DNA of 21,309 nucleotides from Pseudomonadota bacterium. GTDB taxonomy: Bacteria; Pseudomonadota; Alphaproteobacteria; Rs-D84. Where the stretch lies: assembly GCA_030531915.1 (NCBI GenBank), contig JAUNMD010000004.1, forward strand, positions 3,773-25,081. Reading direction: 5' to 3'. Within the stretch, counting starts at the first letter, position 1; each line of letters opens with the position of its first letter. Positions 14,263 through 21,309 of the stretch are shown one piece after another. The position numbers and the translations under genes are program-made. The notes under the pieces are model-generated. The model saw nothing but the letters and a program-made list of their open reading frames with translations, ran no database searches and was not told the DNA's origin.

Positions 14263-15108
14263 ATGAAACGCAGATTATTTCTTTTGGCGGGTTATAATGC
14301 CCACGGTTTAATTGATGAATCACTGATTTTTTATATTCAGGCATTGGCGGCATGCGGCGATGTTGTGCTGTGCATGGATTCTGATTGCAGTGCCGCTGAA
14401 TTACAGCGGGTTGCACCATACGTCCTGCACGCGACCGCACAGCGTCACGGCGAATACGATTTTGGTTCGTACAAACGCGCATACATGTATGCGGCTGACG
14501 CCGATATTCTGAGAAATTATGAATTTGTGTATATGGTAAATGATTCTGTGTATGGCCCACTGATGAACCTAGAACCATCACTGACCCGTATGGAAAAATT
14601 AAATCGCGACGCATTTGGTTTGGTGTATAACCCGACGGCATCACGTCCGCATATTCAGTCATGGTTTATCGGTATGCGCAAAAATGTATTCTTGTCCCCA
14701 TGGTACGATGAATTTATGCGCGCCATTACCCATCAACCTGACAAGGGGTCAATCACATACCTGTATGAACAGGGTTTCACCGAAATGCTGCGCGCGCATC
14801 ACGTAAAATTTGCGTGTCTGTATAATTGCCCTGGGCGCAGCGTGTATAACAATGTTGCCGCCCTGTTCCGTCGCGGTATGCCATTTATGAAAAAGGTCGC
14901 GTTCAGTCGCGCAGACGGTGCATTGGGAAATCGCATTTTGTATATCTTGCGCCACGTGTCACCCGACGTGCGCGATATGATTTTGGCATCGGCGCATCGC
15001 ACATGGGGCGATGAATATATCAAATGGTTATTGACGCGCAACCCAATAAAAATCACATATTGTCATATCAAACACGCTTTGCGCAAGATATTTATCGAGG
15101 GGCTGTAA
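14263..15108 (+). CDS. Rhamnan synthesis protein F (RgpF)-like glycosyltransferase
   Basis: A 281-aa protein with the RgpF family signatures: GEYDFGSYKRAYMY (about residues 63-76) and NDSVYGP (93-99), followed by PHIQSWFIGM and a C-terminal part with basic residues. RgpF-family proteins take part in building rhamnose-containing or related surface polysaccharides. The actual sugar here cannot be read from sequence. It is cytoplasmic or membrane-associated, with no signal peptide. It is first of a two-gene plus-strand unit; the next ATG follows its stop with no gap. Confidence 0.82.
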   Translation: MKRRLFLLAGYNAHGLIDESLIFYIQALAACGDVVLCMDSDCSAAELQRVAPYVLHATAQRHGEYDFGSYKRAYMYAADADILRNYEFVYMVNDSVYGPLMNLEPSLTRMEKLNRDAFGLVYNPTASRPHIQSWFIGMRKNVFLSPWYDEFMRAITHQPDKGSITYLYEQGFTEMLRAHHVKFACLYNCPGRSVYNNVAALFRRGMPFMKKVAFSRADGALGNRILYILRHVSPDVRDMILASAHRTWGDEYIKWLLTRNPIKITYCHIKHALRKIFIEGL

Positions 15109-15960
15109 ATGAAAAAAACACAACCACAAAAATCTGATATTCGTATTGCCGCCGTAACGATGGCACGCAATGATGAATTTTTCTTGAACCGCTGGATTAA
15201 ATATTACGGCGGACAAATCGGAGCTGAAAACCTGTATATCTATCTGGACGGATTGGATCAAAAAATCCCATCGGGTCACGCAAACGCCAACATTAAAAAA
15301 TTACCCCATCGTGACGAAGAACGCCAACGCGGGGACAAGACACGCATATTGTTATTATCTGATTTGGCAAAAAAATTATTCGCCGACGGGTATGATATTG
15401 TCATCGGTTGCGATTGTGATGAATTTTTGGTTGTTGACCCAGACCTTAAAACAACATTGCCACAGTATTTGGCAAAAATCAAAAATCGCACAACGGTATC
15501 TGGATTGGGTCTGGACGTCGGAATGGATTTGGAATCTGAGCACGCATTGGATATGAACGCGCCATTTTTGACCCAGCGCAAATATGCAGTTCTGTCCACG
15601 CGTTATACAAAACCAGTTGTTTTATTCCGCCCCCGCATTTGGGGCAGTGGTTTCCACAGTGTCAAAGGCACAAATTTCCACATTGATAAAAATTTGTACC
15701 TGTTGCATTTTGGCGGCGTGGATTTGGATATGATAAAAAATAAAATTGGCGATCGCACCGCATCATGGGGCGCGCACCTGAAAAAGCGCGCGCGCACGAT
15801 TGACATCATTACGCACGCAAAAAACAAAAATCATTCAATGCGCGCGGCGCGCATATTGCAAACATTCCTGCGCCCAATTTATGATTTGAACAAGCCCGCG
15901 ATGCTGGGCCTGAAATGGGTTACAACAATCCCATCGCGTTTTGTAAAAACAGGAATATAA
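15109..15960 (+). CDS. Glycosyltransferase family 2-like protein (GT2_4 type)
   Basis: A 283-aa protein. The beginning IAAVTMARNDEFFLNRWIKY is typical of the Glyco_tranf_2_4 group. CDCDEF at residues 101-106 supplies the acidic metal/nucleotide-sugar motif. Later segments (LFRPRIWGSGFHSVKG, LLHFGGVD) fit the same group. It directly abuts the RgpF-like gene and shares its promoter. It is probably another sugar transferase of the same surface glycan; donor and acceptor are unknown. Confidence 0.82.
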   Translation: MKKTQPQKSDIRIAAVTMARNDEFFLNRWIKYYGGQIGAENLYIYLDGLDQKIPSGHANANIKKLPHRDEERQRGDKTRILLLSDLAKKLFADGYDIVIGCDCDEFLVVDPDLKTTLPQYLAKIKNRTTVSGLGLDVGMDLESEHALDMNAPFLTQRKYAVLSTRYTKPVVLFRPRIWGSGFHSVKGTNFHIDKNLYLLHFGGVDLDMIKNKIGDRTASWGAHLKKRARTIDIITHAKNKNHSMRAARILQTFLRPIYDLNKPAMLGLKWVTTIPSRFVKTGI

Positions 15961-15990
15961 CAAAAACGGGGCAATGCCCCGTTTTTGTTA
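15958..15990. terminator. Bidirectional terminator between convergent glycosyltransferase genes
   Basis: A perfect 15-bp stem around an AAT loop: arm 15958-15972 pairs with 15976-15990. The core CGGGGCAATGCCCCG is flanked by five As and five Ts. It serves the plus-strand pair and, on the other strand, the GT4 gene ending at 16027. Confidence 0.92.
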
Positions 15991-16026
15991 GTAATACAAT
16001 GATTTAGTATCACACTAAAAACTTAT

Positions 16027-17160
16027 TCACTTTATCACTTTCATTATCTGTTCTGTGATTTTTGTAGCGTCAAAACGCGACAGATTTTTTCCCGCCGTGT
16101 CTATCATTTTTTCTGTATCCGCGCGACGCGTCCATGCGTCCATCATACGCAGTGCCAAATCCGTTGCATCACCAGGTGCAAACAGTAACCCTGCCCGTCC
16201 GTCCATCAAAATTTCACGTGGGCCATTGCGACAATCCGACGCAATATTCAATGTACCGACGGCCGCAGCCTCTATCAACACGGTGGGCAAGCCTTCGGCA
16301 TAACTGGACAATATATTTGCACGGGCGTGCGCCATATACCCAAATGGGTTTGCGGTGCGACCAACAAATTCAATCTGATGCGATGCCGGCAATGTACGCG
16401 CAATCTGCTCATATTCACCACGCATATCACCATCACCAACAAAAACCATTTTTATATTGGGCCGCCCCGCATTTTGCCAGAACATATCAAATGCGCGCAA
16501 AACCGTTTCAATATCTTTATCGTGCGTCATTCGCGCAACACATACGAAATAGTCGCCGCGAATAAATTTACCCGCGGTTGCCAATTCACGCGCCCGCGCG
16601 ATATCAATCGGATTATAAATCTGAATAATCTTGTCAGAATATTCGGGATACTTGGCACGCAATTCCGCTGCCGCGTCACGGGTCAGCATTACCAATTTAT
16701 CATACATTGGCATGTACCGCATGCGCCCCTGCGCATACAGCGCATCAATCGACGAATGCCACCATGTGATTTTTTTGCCCCGAAACTTTTTTAATTCGCG
16801 CGCAAATGAAAAATTATAGTAATCAATAAACACATCAACATCATCAAAACGATGCGATGACATCATCATATATTTACCAAATCGGTATATATCACGCGCC
16901 ACGTGTTTTATAATTCGCCACAGGAAAAAGTGCGGCATCTGCGTTCCCAAAAACCGGCATGGGTACAATGCGGTCAATTTCACATCTGGATGCGCCGCAA
17001 ACCAATCGCGATATTGTGGAACACTGATATTCGTGTATGTTATCACACGAATGTCCACGTCCCCGCGCGCCAACAACGCGGCAATCGTCTGAATCGCCAC
17101 GGATTCAACGCCACCAACCTGCATATCACGCAGACATATCGCGATTGTTTTACGTTTCAT
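16027..17160 (-). CDS. Glycosyltransferase family 4
   Basis: A 377-aa GT-B fold transferase. The N-terminal Rossmann part starts KTIAICLRDMQVGGVESVA, the acceptor-side glycine loop. The C-terminal part shows YFVCVARMTHDKDIETVLRA, FVGDGDMRGEYE, and the donor-site motif SYAEGLPTVLIEAAAVG with the E-x7-E spacing. The start at 17160 is chosen because its ATG overlaps the upstream GT2 stop (ATGA). It is last gene of the three-gene minus-strand glycan unit. Confidence 0.93.
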   Translation of the reverse strand: MKRKTIAICLRDMQVGGVESVAIQTIAALLARGDVDIRVITYTNISVPQYRDWFAAHPDVKLTALYPCRFLGTQMPHFFLWRIIKHVARDIYRFGKYMMMSSHRFDDVDVFIDYYNFSFARELKKFRGKKITWWHSSIDALYAQGRMRYMPMYDKLVMLTRDAAAELRAKYPEYSDKIIQIYNPIDIARARELATAGKFIRGDYFVCVARMTHDKDIETVLRAFDMFWQNAGRPNIKMVFVGDGDMRGEYEQIARTLPASHQIEFVGRTANPFGYMAHARANILSSYAEGLPTVLIEAAAVGTLNIASDCRNGPREILMDGRAGLLFAPGDATDLALRMMDAWTRRADTEKMIDTAGKNLSRFDATKITEQIMKVIK

Positions 17161-18188
17161 TTTATGCAACACCCACATTTAATAAATTCTGCAATTCCGC
17201 ATCTGATTTTGCGCGCCCACCCGTATGGCGGCGTGTCCAGCGCACCGCAATTTTTCAAATTTGAAAAACATTTCTGCGCCAACGCAACATCGTCCGCATT
17301 GTCCAGATATTTAATCTTGCGATATGCCCACTTGATAAAGTACCAGCGGAATTTGCGTGACCATGCGTCCATTTGATATGGGGTCGCCTGCTCTTTATAC
17401 AACTTGTACGATGTTTCGATTCCGGTGCACAAACTCTGCATTATGCGCAACTGTTTCGCAGACAAAACAATTCCACCAAAATTCGGCACATAGAAATACA
17501 GTGGCAACGGCGCAATCGTCACAACCGGATTTTTCAACATAATCGCACTCCACCACGGGAAATCTTCGAACAAAATCCCCTTGATAAATGGTGTGTCCGC
17601 AATCAAACTGCGACGATATAAATTCTTCCACACCTGACAGTGTTTAATCAGCCATTTGCGACGCGGATTAAATGCATTATGCGCACGTTCCGTTGCATAT
17701 TTATATACGTCATCGGTCAACAATGTTTTAATGCGTGTCACATCATATTTTTTGTGCATGCGATACGGCACAACAGAATCCGTATCCATATGCAACACAT
17801 GCCGCACCATCAGTTGCGGACGATAAATTCTGTCATACGTGAACGACACAATATCAGAATTATCGCGTGTCGCCAGATAATGCGTAATTTCCATCGTCTG
17901 GGGGTGAATAAAATCGTCACTGTCCAGATACAAAACATAATCACCCGTTGCCACCGCCATACCGGCATTGCGCGCATCCGACAGACCACCATTTGGCTTG
18001 TTCACAATTTTGAATCGCGCATCACGGGCGGCATATTCAGACAAAATGGCGGCAGATCCATCTGGACTGCCGTCATTGACACAAATCGCCTCCCAATCAG
18101 AAAAAGTTTGGTTTAATACACTGTCCAAACATCTGCGCAAATACTTTTCCACATTGTATATCGGTATTATCACAGAAATTGCAGGCAT
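17157..18188 (-). CDS. Glycosyltransferase family 2
   Basis: A 343-aa GT-A fold transferase. ISVIIPIYNVEKYLRRCLDSVL is the classic start, followed by VNDGSPDGS (about residues 38-45), GGLSDARNAGM and the metal-binding DSDD (89-92). A helical C-terminal half without clear membrane spans follows. The start at 18188 is preceded by AAAAGGAAAA and gives the canonical N-terminus; longer in-frame extensions overlap the upstream gene and look non-coding. It ends with a Cys-rich tail (KCGCCIK) and overlaps the GT4 gene. Confidence 0.94.
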   Translation of the reverse strand: MPAISVIIPIYNVEKYLRRCLDSVLNQTFSDWEAICVNDGSPDGSAAILSEYAARDARFKIVNKPNGGLSDARNAGMAVATGDYVLYLDSDDFIHPQTMEITHYLATRDNSDIVSFTYDRIYRPQLMVRHVLHMDTDSVVPYRMHKKYDVTRIKTLLTDDVYKYATERAHNAFNPRRKWLIKHCQVWKNLYRRSLIADTPFIKGILFEDFPWWSAIMLKNPVVTIAPLPLYFYVPNFGGIVLSAKQLRIMQSLCTGIETSYKLYKEQATPYQMDAWSRKFRWYFIKWAYRKIKYLDNADDVALAQKCFSNLKNCGALDTPPYGWARKIRCGIAEFIKCGCCIK

Positions 18189-18202
18189 ATATTTTCCTTT
18201 TC

Positions 18203-19129
18203 TTATTTTTTGGTTTTCGTTTTGTACATGTGATTTATCATCTCGTCCGCGATGCTGCCTGGGATTGGATTTTTCGCCCACGGGCTGTTATACGTTGTTT
18301 TCTGAAAGAACGCACCCGACGTATATTCTTTGAACAACTTCTTGGTATATGGTTCATTCGCGACCGACCACCACAGCGCATGCGTTGGTGCTTGGTCAAT
18401 ATGGGGCATCGCATCAAAATACTTTTTGGCAACAGGGTCGTGTTCAACCAATGATTTGAACATCAACTGGTGCATAAAGTAATCAAATTCACGGGGTTCA
18501 CGCGTCCAGAAATTCAGAATCATCTGACGCCACGCCGCCAACAAATAAGACCCTTTGCGTGCACGAATGAAACAGTTCTGAATAAAACTGTACGCACTGC
18601 CAACCATATTTCCCGCCATATAGACAAAGAAGTCCTGATTTATAATTTCATCTGGAATTGGCGCGGTTGCAAATCCGGTTGAATCCAACCAAATACCACC
18701 ATGTTCATACAACAATTCAACGCGACAAATATCGGCAAAGTGCGCATGCTTTATTTGACCCGCTTTGCGTTTTGCAACAATTTCTGGGGGCAACGTGATA
18801 TAGTCCCAAATGGTGTTTTCATCCAAGACAACCAATTCCTGTTTGCAATTTGCACGAATACTGCGGAAACATGCCTTGACCAATTCTGGTGCTTTGTCTT
18901 CGCCCTGTAACCACAGTGTCCAAATCTTTTCACGTTTGTCGTTGTGGACGGGACGAACCTCTGGCACAGTGCCGGCGGCCGGCACATAACGCGCCATATA
19001 CCGTGGAATGGCGGTTGCCGCAACATTACATCTATGTTCACGACGTTTGTCACGTGGCCACCACAATGGGTTCAAGATATGCGCGCGCAACACAATGTCC
19101 GCCAACGCAAATGTTCTGGAAAGTTTCAT
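18203..19129 (-). CDS. Capsular polysaccharide synthesis protein (Caps_synth / GT32-like)
   Basis: A 308-aa protein. IWTLWLQGEDKAPELVKACF (from residue 69), AHFADICRVELLYEHGGIWLDST (129-151) and the late KTTYNSPWAKN segment match the capsular polysaccharide synthesis family, which is related to GT32-type transferases. GGIWLD is the usual metal-binding region. The ATG at 19129 has AAAGGA just upstream. It is first of the three-gene minus-strand unit, 14 nt ahead of the GT2 start. No good promoter was found in the 120 nt between it and recA, so read-through from recA is possible. Confidence 0.88.
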   Translation of the reverse strand: MKLSRTFALADIVLRAHILNPLWWPRDKRREHRCNVAATAIPRYMARYVPAAGTVPEVRPVHNDKREKIWTLWLQGEDKAPELVKACFRSIRANCKQELVVLDENTIWDYITLPPEIVAKRKAGQIKHAHFADICRVELLYEHGGIWLDSTGFATAPIPDEIINQDFFVYMAGNMVGSAYSFIQNCFIRARKGSYLLAAWRQMILNFWTREPREFDYFMHQLMFKSLVEHDPVAKKYFDAMPHIDQAPTHALWWSVANEPYTKKLFKEYTSGAFFQKTTYNSPWAKNPIPGSIADEMINHMYKTKTKK

Positions 19130-19176
19130 GCATGTTCCTTTGTTTTGGTTATCTGAATAAAAACTTTTCTGTCACT

Positions 19177-19200
19177 TTACCATTCGTCAATATCTCTCAT
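19177..19200 (-). CDS. Candidate 7-codon mini-ORF with strong ribosome site
   Basis: ATG to TAA encodes MRDIDEW. AAAGGGGA lies 6 nt ahead of the ATG, a better ribosome site than most genes here have. It sits in the recA to Caps_synth gap on the same strand. It could be a leader peptide for the polysaccharide unit, a remnant, or chance. Confidence 0.2.
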   Translation of the reverse strand: MRDIDEW

Positions 19201-19249
19201 GTTTGTCCCCTTTGTTGTTATGCATCTGTTCCCATCGTTTTTTTGCCTT

Positions 19250-20332
19250 TTATTCGTCCATTGGCATTGCATCATCGTCCGCGTCGTCATCGGATGGGCC
19301 GGTGGTCATTTCTTCGGCAATACCAGACGCACGCGCCATAATCTTGTCCAACAATTCCTGTTGCACTTCCTTGTGATCTTTCAGCCACTGACGTGCATTC
19401 GCCTCGCCCTGACCCATACGTTCATTGTTGTACGAATAGAAACTGCCTGCCTTTTCAATCAGGTCATATTTCACACCCATATCCAAGATTTCGCTGATGC
19501 GTGAAATCCCTTCGCCATACATGATTTTGAAATCAACCGTGCGGAATGGTGGTGCAACCTTATTCTTTACAACCTTGACACGGGTTTCGTTACCAATAAC
19601 GTTTTCTTTGTCTTTAATCTGGCCGGTGCGACGAATGTCCAAACGTACAGACGCATAGAACTTTAACGCATTACCACCCGATGTTGTTTCTGGATTACCA
19701 AACATAACACCAATCTTCATACGAATCTGGTTGATGAAAATCAGCAACGTATTACTGCGCGATACCGAACCCGCCAATTTTTTCAAACTCTGTGACATCA
19801 AACGCGCGGTTGTACCAACGAAAGAATCGCCGATATTTCCTTCCAATTCTGCCTTGGGCACCAGTGCCGCGACCGAGTCAATTACAACCACGTCAACCGC
19901 ACCAGATTTAATCAGTGTATCTGCAATTTCCAACGCCTGTTCACCCGAATCCGGTTGCGAAATAATCAGATTAGCAACATCAACACCCAACTTTTTCGCA
20001 TACGATGGGTCAAGTGCATTTTCCGCATCAATGTATGCGCACGTGCCGCCTTTCTTTTGTGCCTCTGCCACGGCGTGCAATGCCAATGTTGTTTTACCAG
20101 AACTTTCCGGCCCATAAATTTCAACAATACGACCACGTGGATAACCACCAATCCCCAGCGCAATATCCAGCCCCAAAGAACCAGACGAAATTGCCTCTAT
20201 ATTCTGTTGTGAACCATCACCCATTTTCATGATGGCTTCTTTGCCAAATTGTTTTTGAATTTGTGCCAATGCAGATTCCAACGCAGGATTTTTTGCGGGT
20301 GCAGCAGTGGCTGACGTTTCTTTCTTTGCCAT
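19250..20332 (-). CDS. recA: Recombinase RecA
   Basis: A 360-aa DNA-dependent ATPase for homologous recombination and SOS co-protease activity. Walker A GPESSGKT (residues 74-81), Walker B VVVIDSVAAL, the L2-region FGNPETTSGGNALKFYASVR and the acidic C-terminal tail (DDDADDDAMPMDE) are all present. The ATG at 20332 has AAGGGG upstream; longer in-frame N-termini run through the promoter and are rejected. Length is standard. It has its own promoter containing a palindrome. No intrinsic terminator was seen after the stop. Confidence 0.98.
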   Translation of the reverse strand: MAKKETSATAAPAKNPALESALAQIQKQFGKEAIMKMGDGSQQNIEAISSGSLGLDIALGIGGYPRGRIVEIYGPESSGKTTLALHAVAEAQKKGGTCAYIDAENALDPSYAKKLGVDVANLIISQPDSGEQALEIADTLIKSGAVDVVVIDSVAALVPKAELEGNIGDSFVGTTARLMSQSLKKLAGSVSRSNTLLIFINQIRMKIGVMFGNPETTSGGNALKFYASVRLDIRRTGQIKDKENVIGNETRVKVVKNKVAPPFRTVDFKIMYGEGISRISEILDMGVKYDLIEKAGSFYSYNNERMGQGEANARQWLKDHKEVQQELLDKIMARASGIAEEMTTGPSDDDADDDAMPMDE

Positions 20333-20360
20333 TAAATTTTCCCCTTTTTCTGATACTAGA

Positions 20361-20389
20361 ATCATACACAGAAATGCGTGCGCACGCAA
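20361..20389 (-). promoter_or_regulatory. Putative recA promoter with embedded 14-bp palindrome
   Basis: On the minus strand TTGCGT (20389-20384), 17-nt spacer, TATGAT (20366-20361). The spacer and most of the -35 box form a perfect palindrome, TGCGTGCGCACGCA (20375-20388). No alphaproteobacterial LexA site (GTTC-N7-GTTC) or enterobacterial CTGT-N8-ACAG site was found in the interval 20333-20421. Confidence 0.6.
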
Positions 20390-20421
20390 CGAAAATAATA
20401 GACAACAGCGCAGTACAAAAA

Positions 20422-21309
20422 TTATTTTTTGGCAACCAGAATAACAGACGTCAGTACACCAATCACCGCCGTCACAACCCATACCGCCGATGTTCCACCA
20501 AACAGCGTAATGCACCCCGCTGCCAACACCGGTGCAACCACATTCGGCAAATTCACACTGGTGCGAAATACACCATAAAAACGCGTCTGTTCAGATTTTC
20601 TGGTGTTATCAAAGAACAGCAAATCATGCACCGATTCCATCAATGCACCCGAAATCTGCCACGCGACAAAGATAACCAACAACGGATACCCTGTCACAAA
20701 CGTCGCCAGCGCAGACAGCGCCGCAAAAGATAACATTCCAGATACCAACCAAATCTTTTTACCAAACGCGCGCACCAGATACGCCATGGCCTCTGACAAA
20801 ATCAAATATGGAATAATCCCCAGCGTCAAAACCCACCCCAACGCATCATTTGAAAAACCATTTTCAATGACTACAATCGGCACATACAGATAACGCATCG
20901 CACGCAATGCATAATACCCAAAATTCACAATATACGCACGCAACATTCCGGGCTTTCTGAAAAAGGCAACTGTATTACGCCACAGCGCACGCGCCGTACG
21001 ACGTGGGCTGACGGGTTTTATCTGTTTATCTTGTTGCACGATACGAAAATACTTAAAGAATCCCCACCCCGCCAAATAAATTATTGCCGATGCAAAGAAC
21101 GCCGCACGATTACCCGCCACACCTGAAATAGCAACCGCAATCATTGGCGCAAACAGTGCCCCGATATTCAGCCACAAATGATACCGCGAATTTAATCGCG
21201 CCATACCAATTCCGCGCGAAAAATCAGACATAAACAGCGGAATCAACATTGTAACCAATGTTGCAGCAATACCTGTGGTATAGTCCAATATAATAAATGT
21301 ACTGGGGCG
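20422..21309 (-). CDS. Major facilitator superfamily transporter, C-terminal part
   Basis: The frame has no stop before the right edge, so the N-terminus is missing. About 295 residues are visible with roughly eight or nine hydrophobic segments. An MFS loop-like FSRGIGMARLNSR lies near the beginning, followed by a long charged central loop (about residues 85-115 of the visible part, QQDKQIKPVSPRRTARALWR) typical of the linker between the two six-helix halves. The substrate is unknown; a drug-efflux-type MFS is plausible but not shown. It ends 89 nt before the recA start, with the recA promoter between. Confidence 0.8.
   Translation of the reverse strand, partial: RPSTFIILDYTTGIAATLVTMLIPLFMSDFSRGIGMARLNSRYHLWLNIGALFAPMIAVAISGVAGNRAAFFASAIIYLAGWGFFKYFRIVQQDKQIKPVSPRRTARALWRNTVAFFRKPGMLRAYIVNFGYYALRAMRYLYVPIVVIENGFSNDALGWVLTLGIIPYLILSEAMAYLVRAFGKKIWLVSGMLSFAALSALATFVTGYPLLVIFVAWQISGALMESVHDLLFFDNTRKSEQTRFYGVFRTSVNLPNVVAPVLAAGCITLFGGTSAVWVVTAVIGVLTSVILVAKK

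Noticed and set aside
16003..16017. Short inverted repeat TTAGT...ACTAA after the GT4 gene
   Set aside because: AT-rich, five base pairs and no clear T-run; the adjacent 15-bp hairpin is the real terminator.

Overview
The window is from a bacterial chromosome and reads most like an alphaproteobacterium. Supporting signs are an endonuclease-type MutL (DQHA-x2-E-x4-E and a CNHGRP motif), a yajC-secD-secF operon, and a Cys/His-rich J-domain protein of a type common in that class. Small secreted proteins with a GYYL-x-G-x-x-C-x-x-C pattern recall uncultured, host-associated relatives. This placement is inference from protein character; no rRNA or tRNA gene was found to confirm it.

Layout. 1-3113: a minus-strand operon yajC-secD-secF followed by the start of a secreted protein cut by the left edge. 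3117-5443: greA and mutL on the minus strand, ended by an intrinsic terminator. 5438-8052: a plus-strand operon of lptG-like permease, a 45-aa one-helix protein, xerD-like recombinase and a frameshifted J-domain gene, with ATGA overlaps and a strong terminator. 8054-9056: two small Cys-rich secreted proteins on the minus strand, preceded by a promoter, about 250 nt of structured leader RNA and an intrinsic terminator only about 30 nt before the first start codon. 9090-10222: trxB with a fold-back repeat at its 3' end. 10231-11719: a promoter with a 17-codon mini-ORF and weak terminator, then serS. 11731-12263: an orphan 159-aa gene. 12290-14209: typA (bipA).

14226-19129 is a surface-polysaccharide locus. 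Two plus-strand genes (RgpF-like and GT2_4-like) converge on three minus-strand genes (Caps_synth-like, GT2, GT4) across a shared bidirectional terminator. It sits between typA and recA. At the right edge lies recA and the C-terminal part of an MFS-type transporter.

The protein-coding content is mostly housekeeping (secretion, mismatch repair, transcript cleavage, LPS transport, chromosome dimer resolution, redox, translation, recombination). The least explained parts are non-coding or small: the leader RNA of the Cys-rich pair, the mini-ORF ahead of serS, a promoter pair sharing one palindromic -35 box, several apparently leaderless genes, and a 14-bp palindrome inside the recA promoter where no canonical SOS box is visible.
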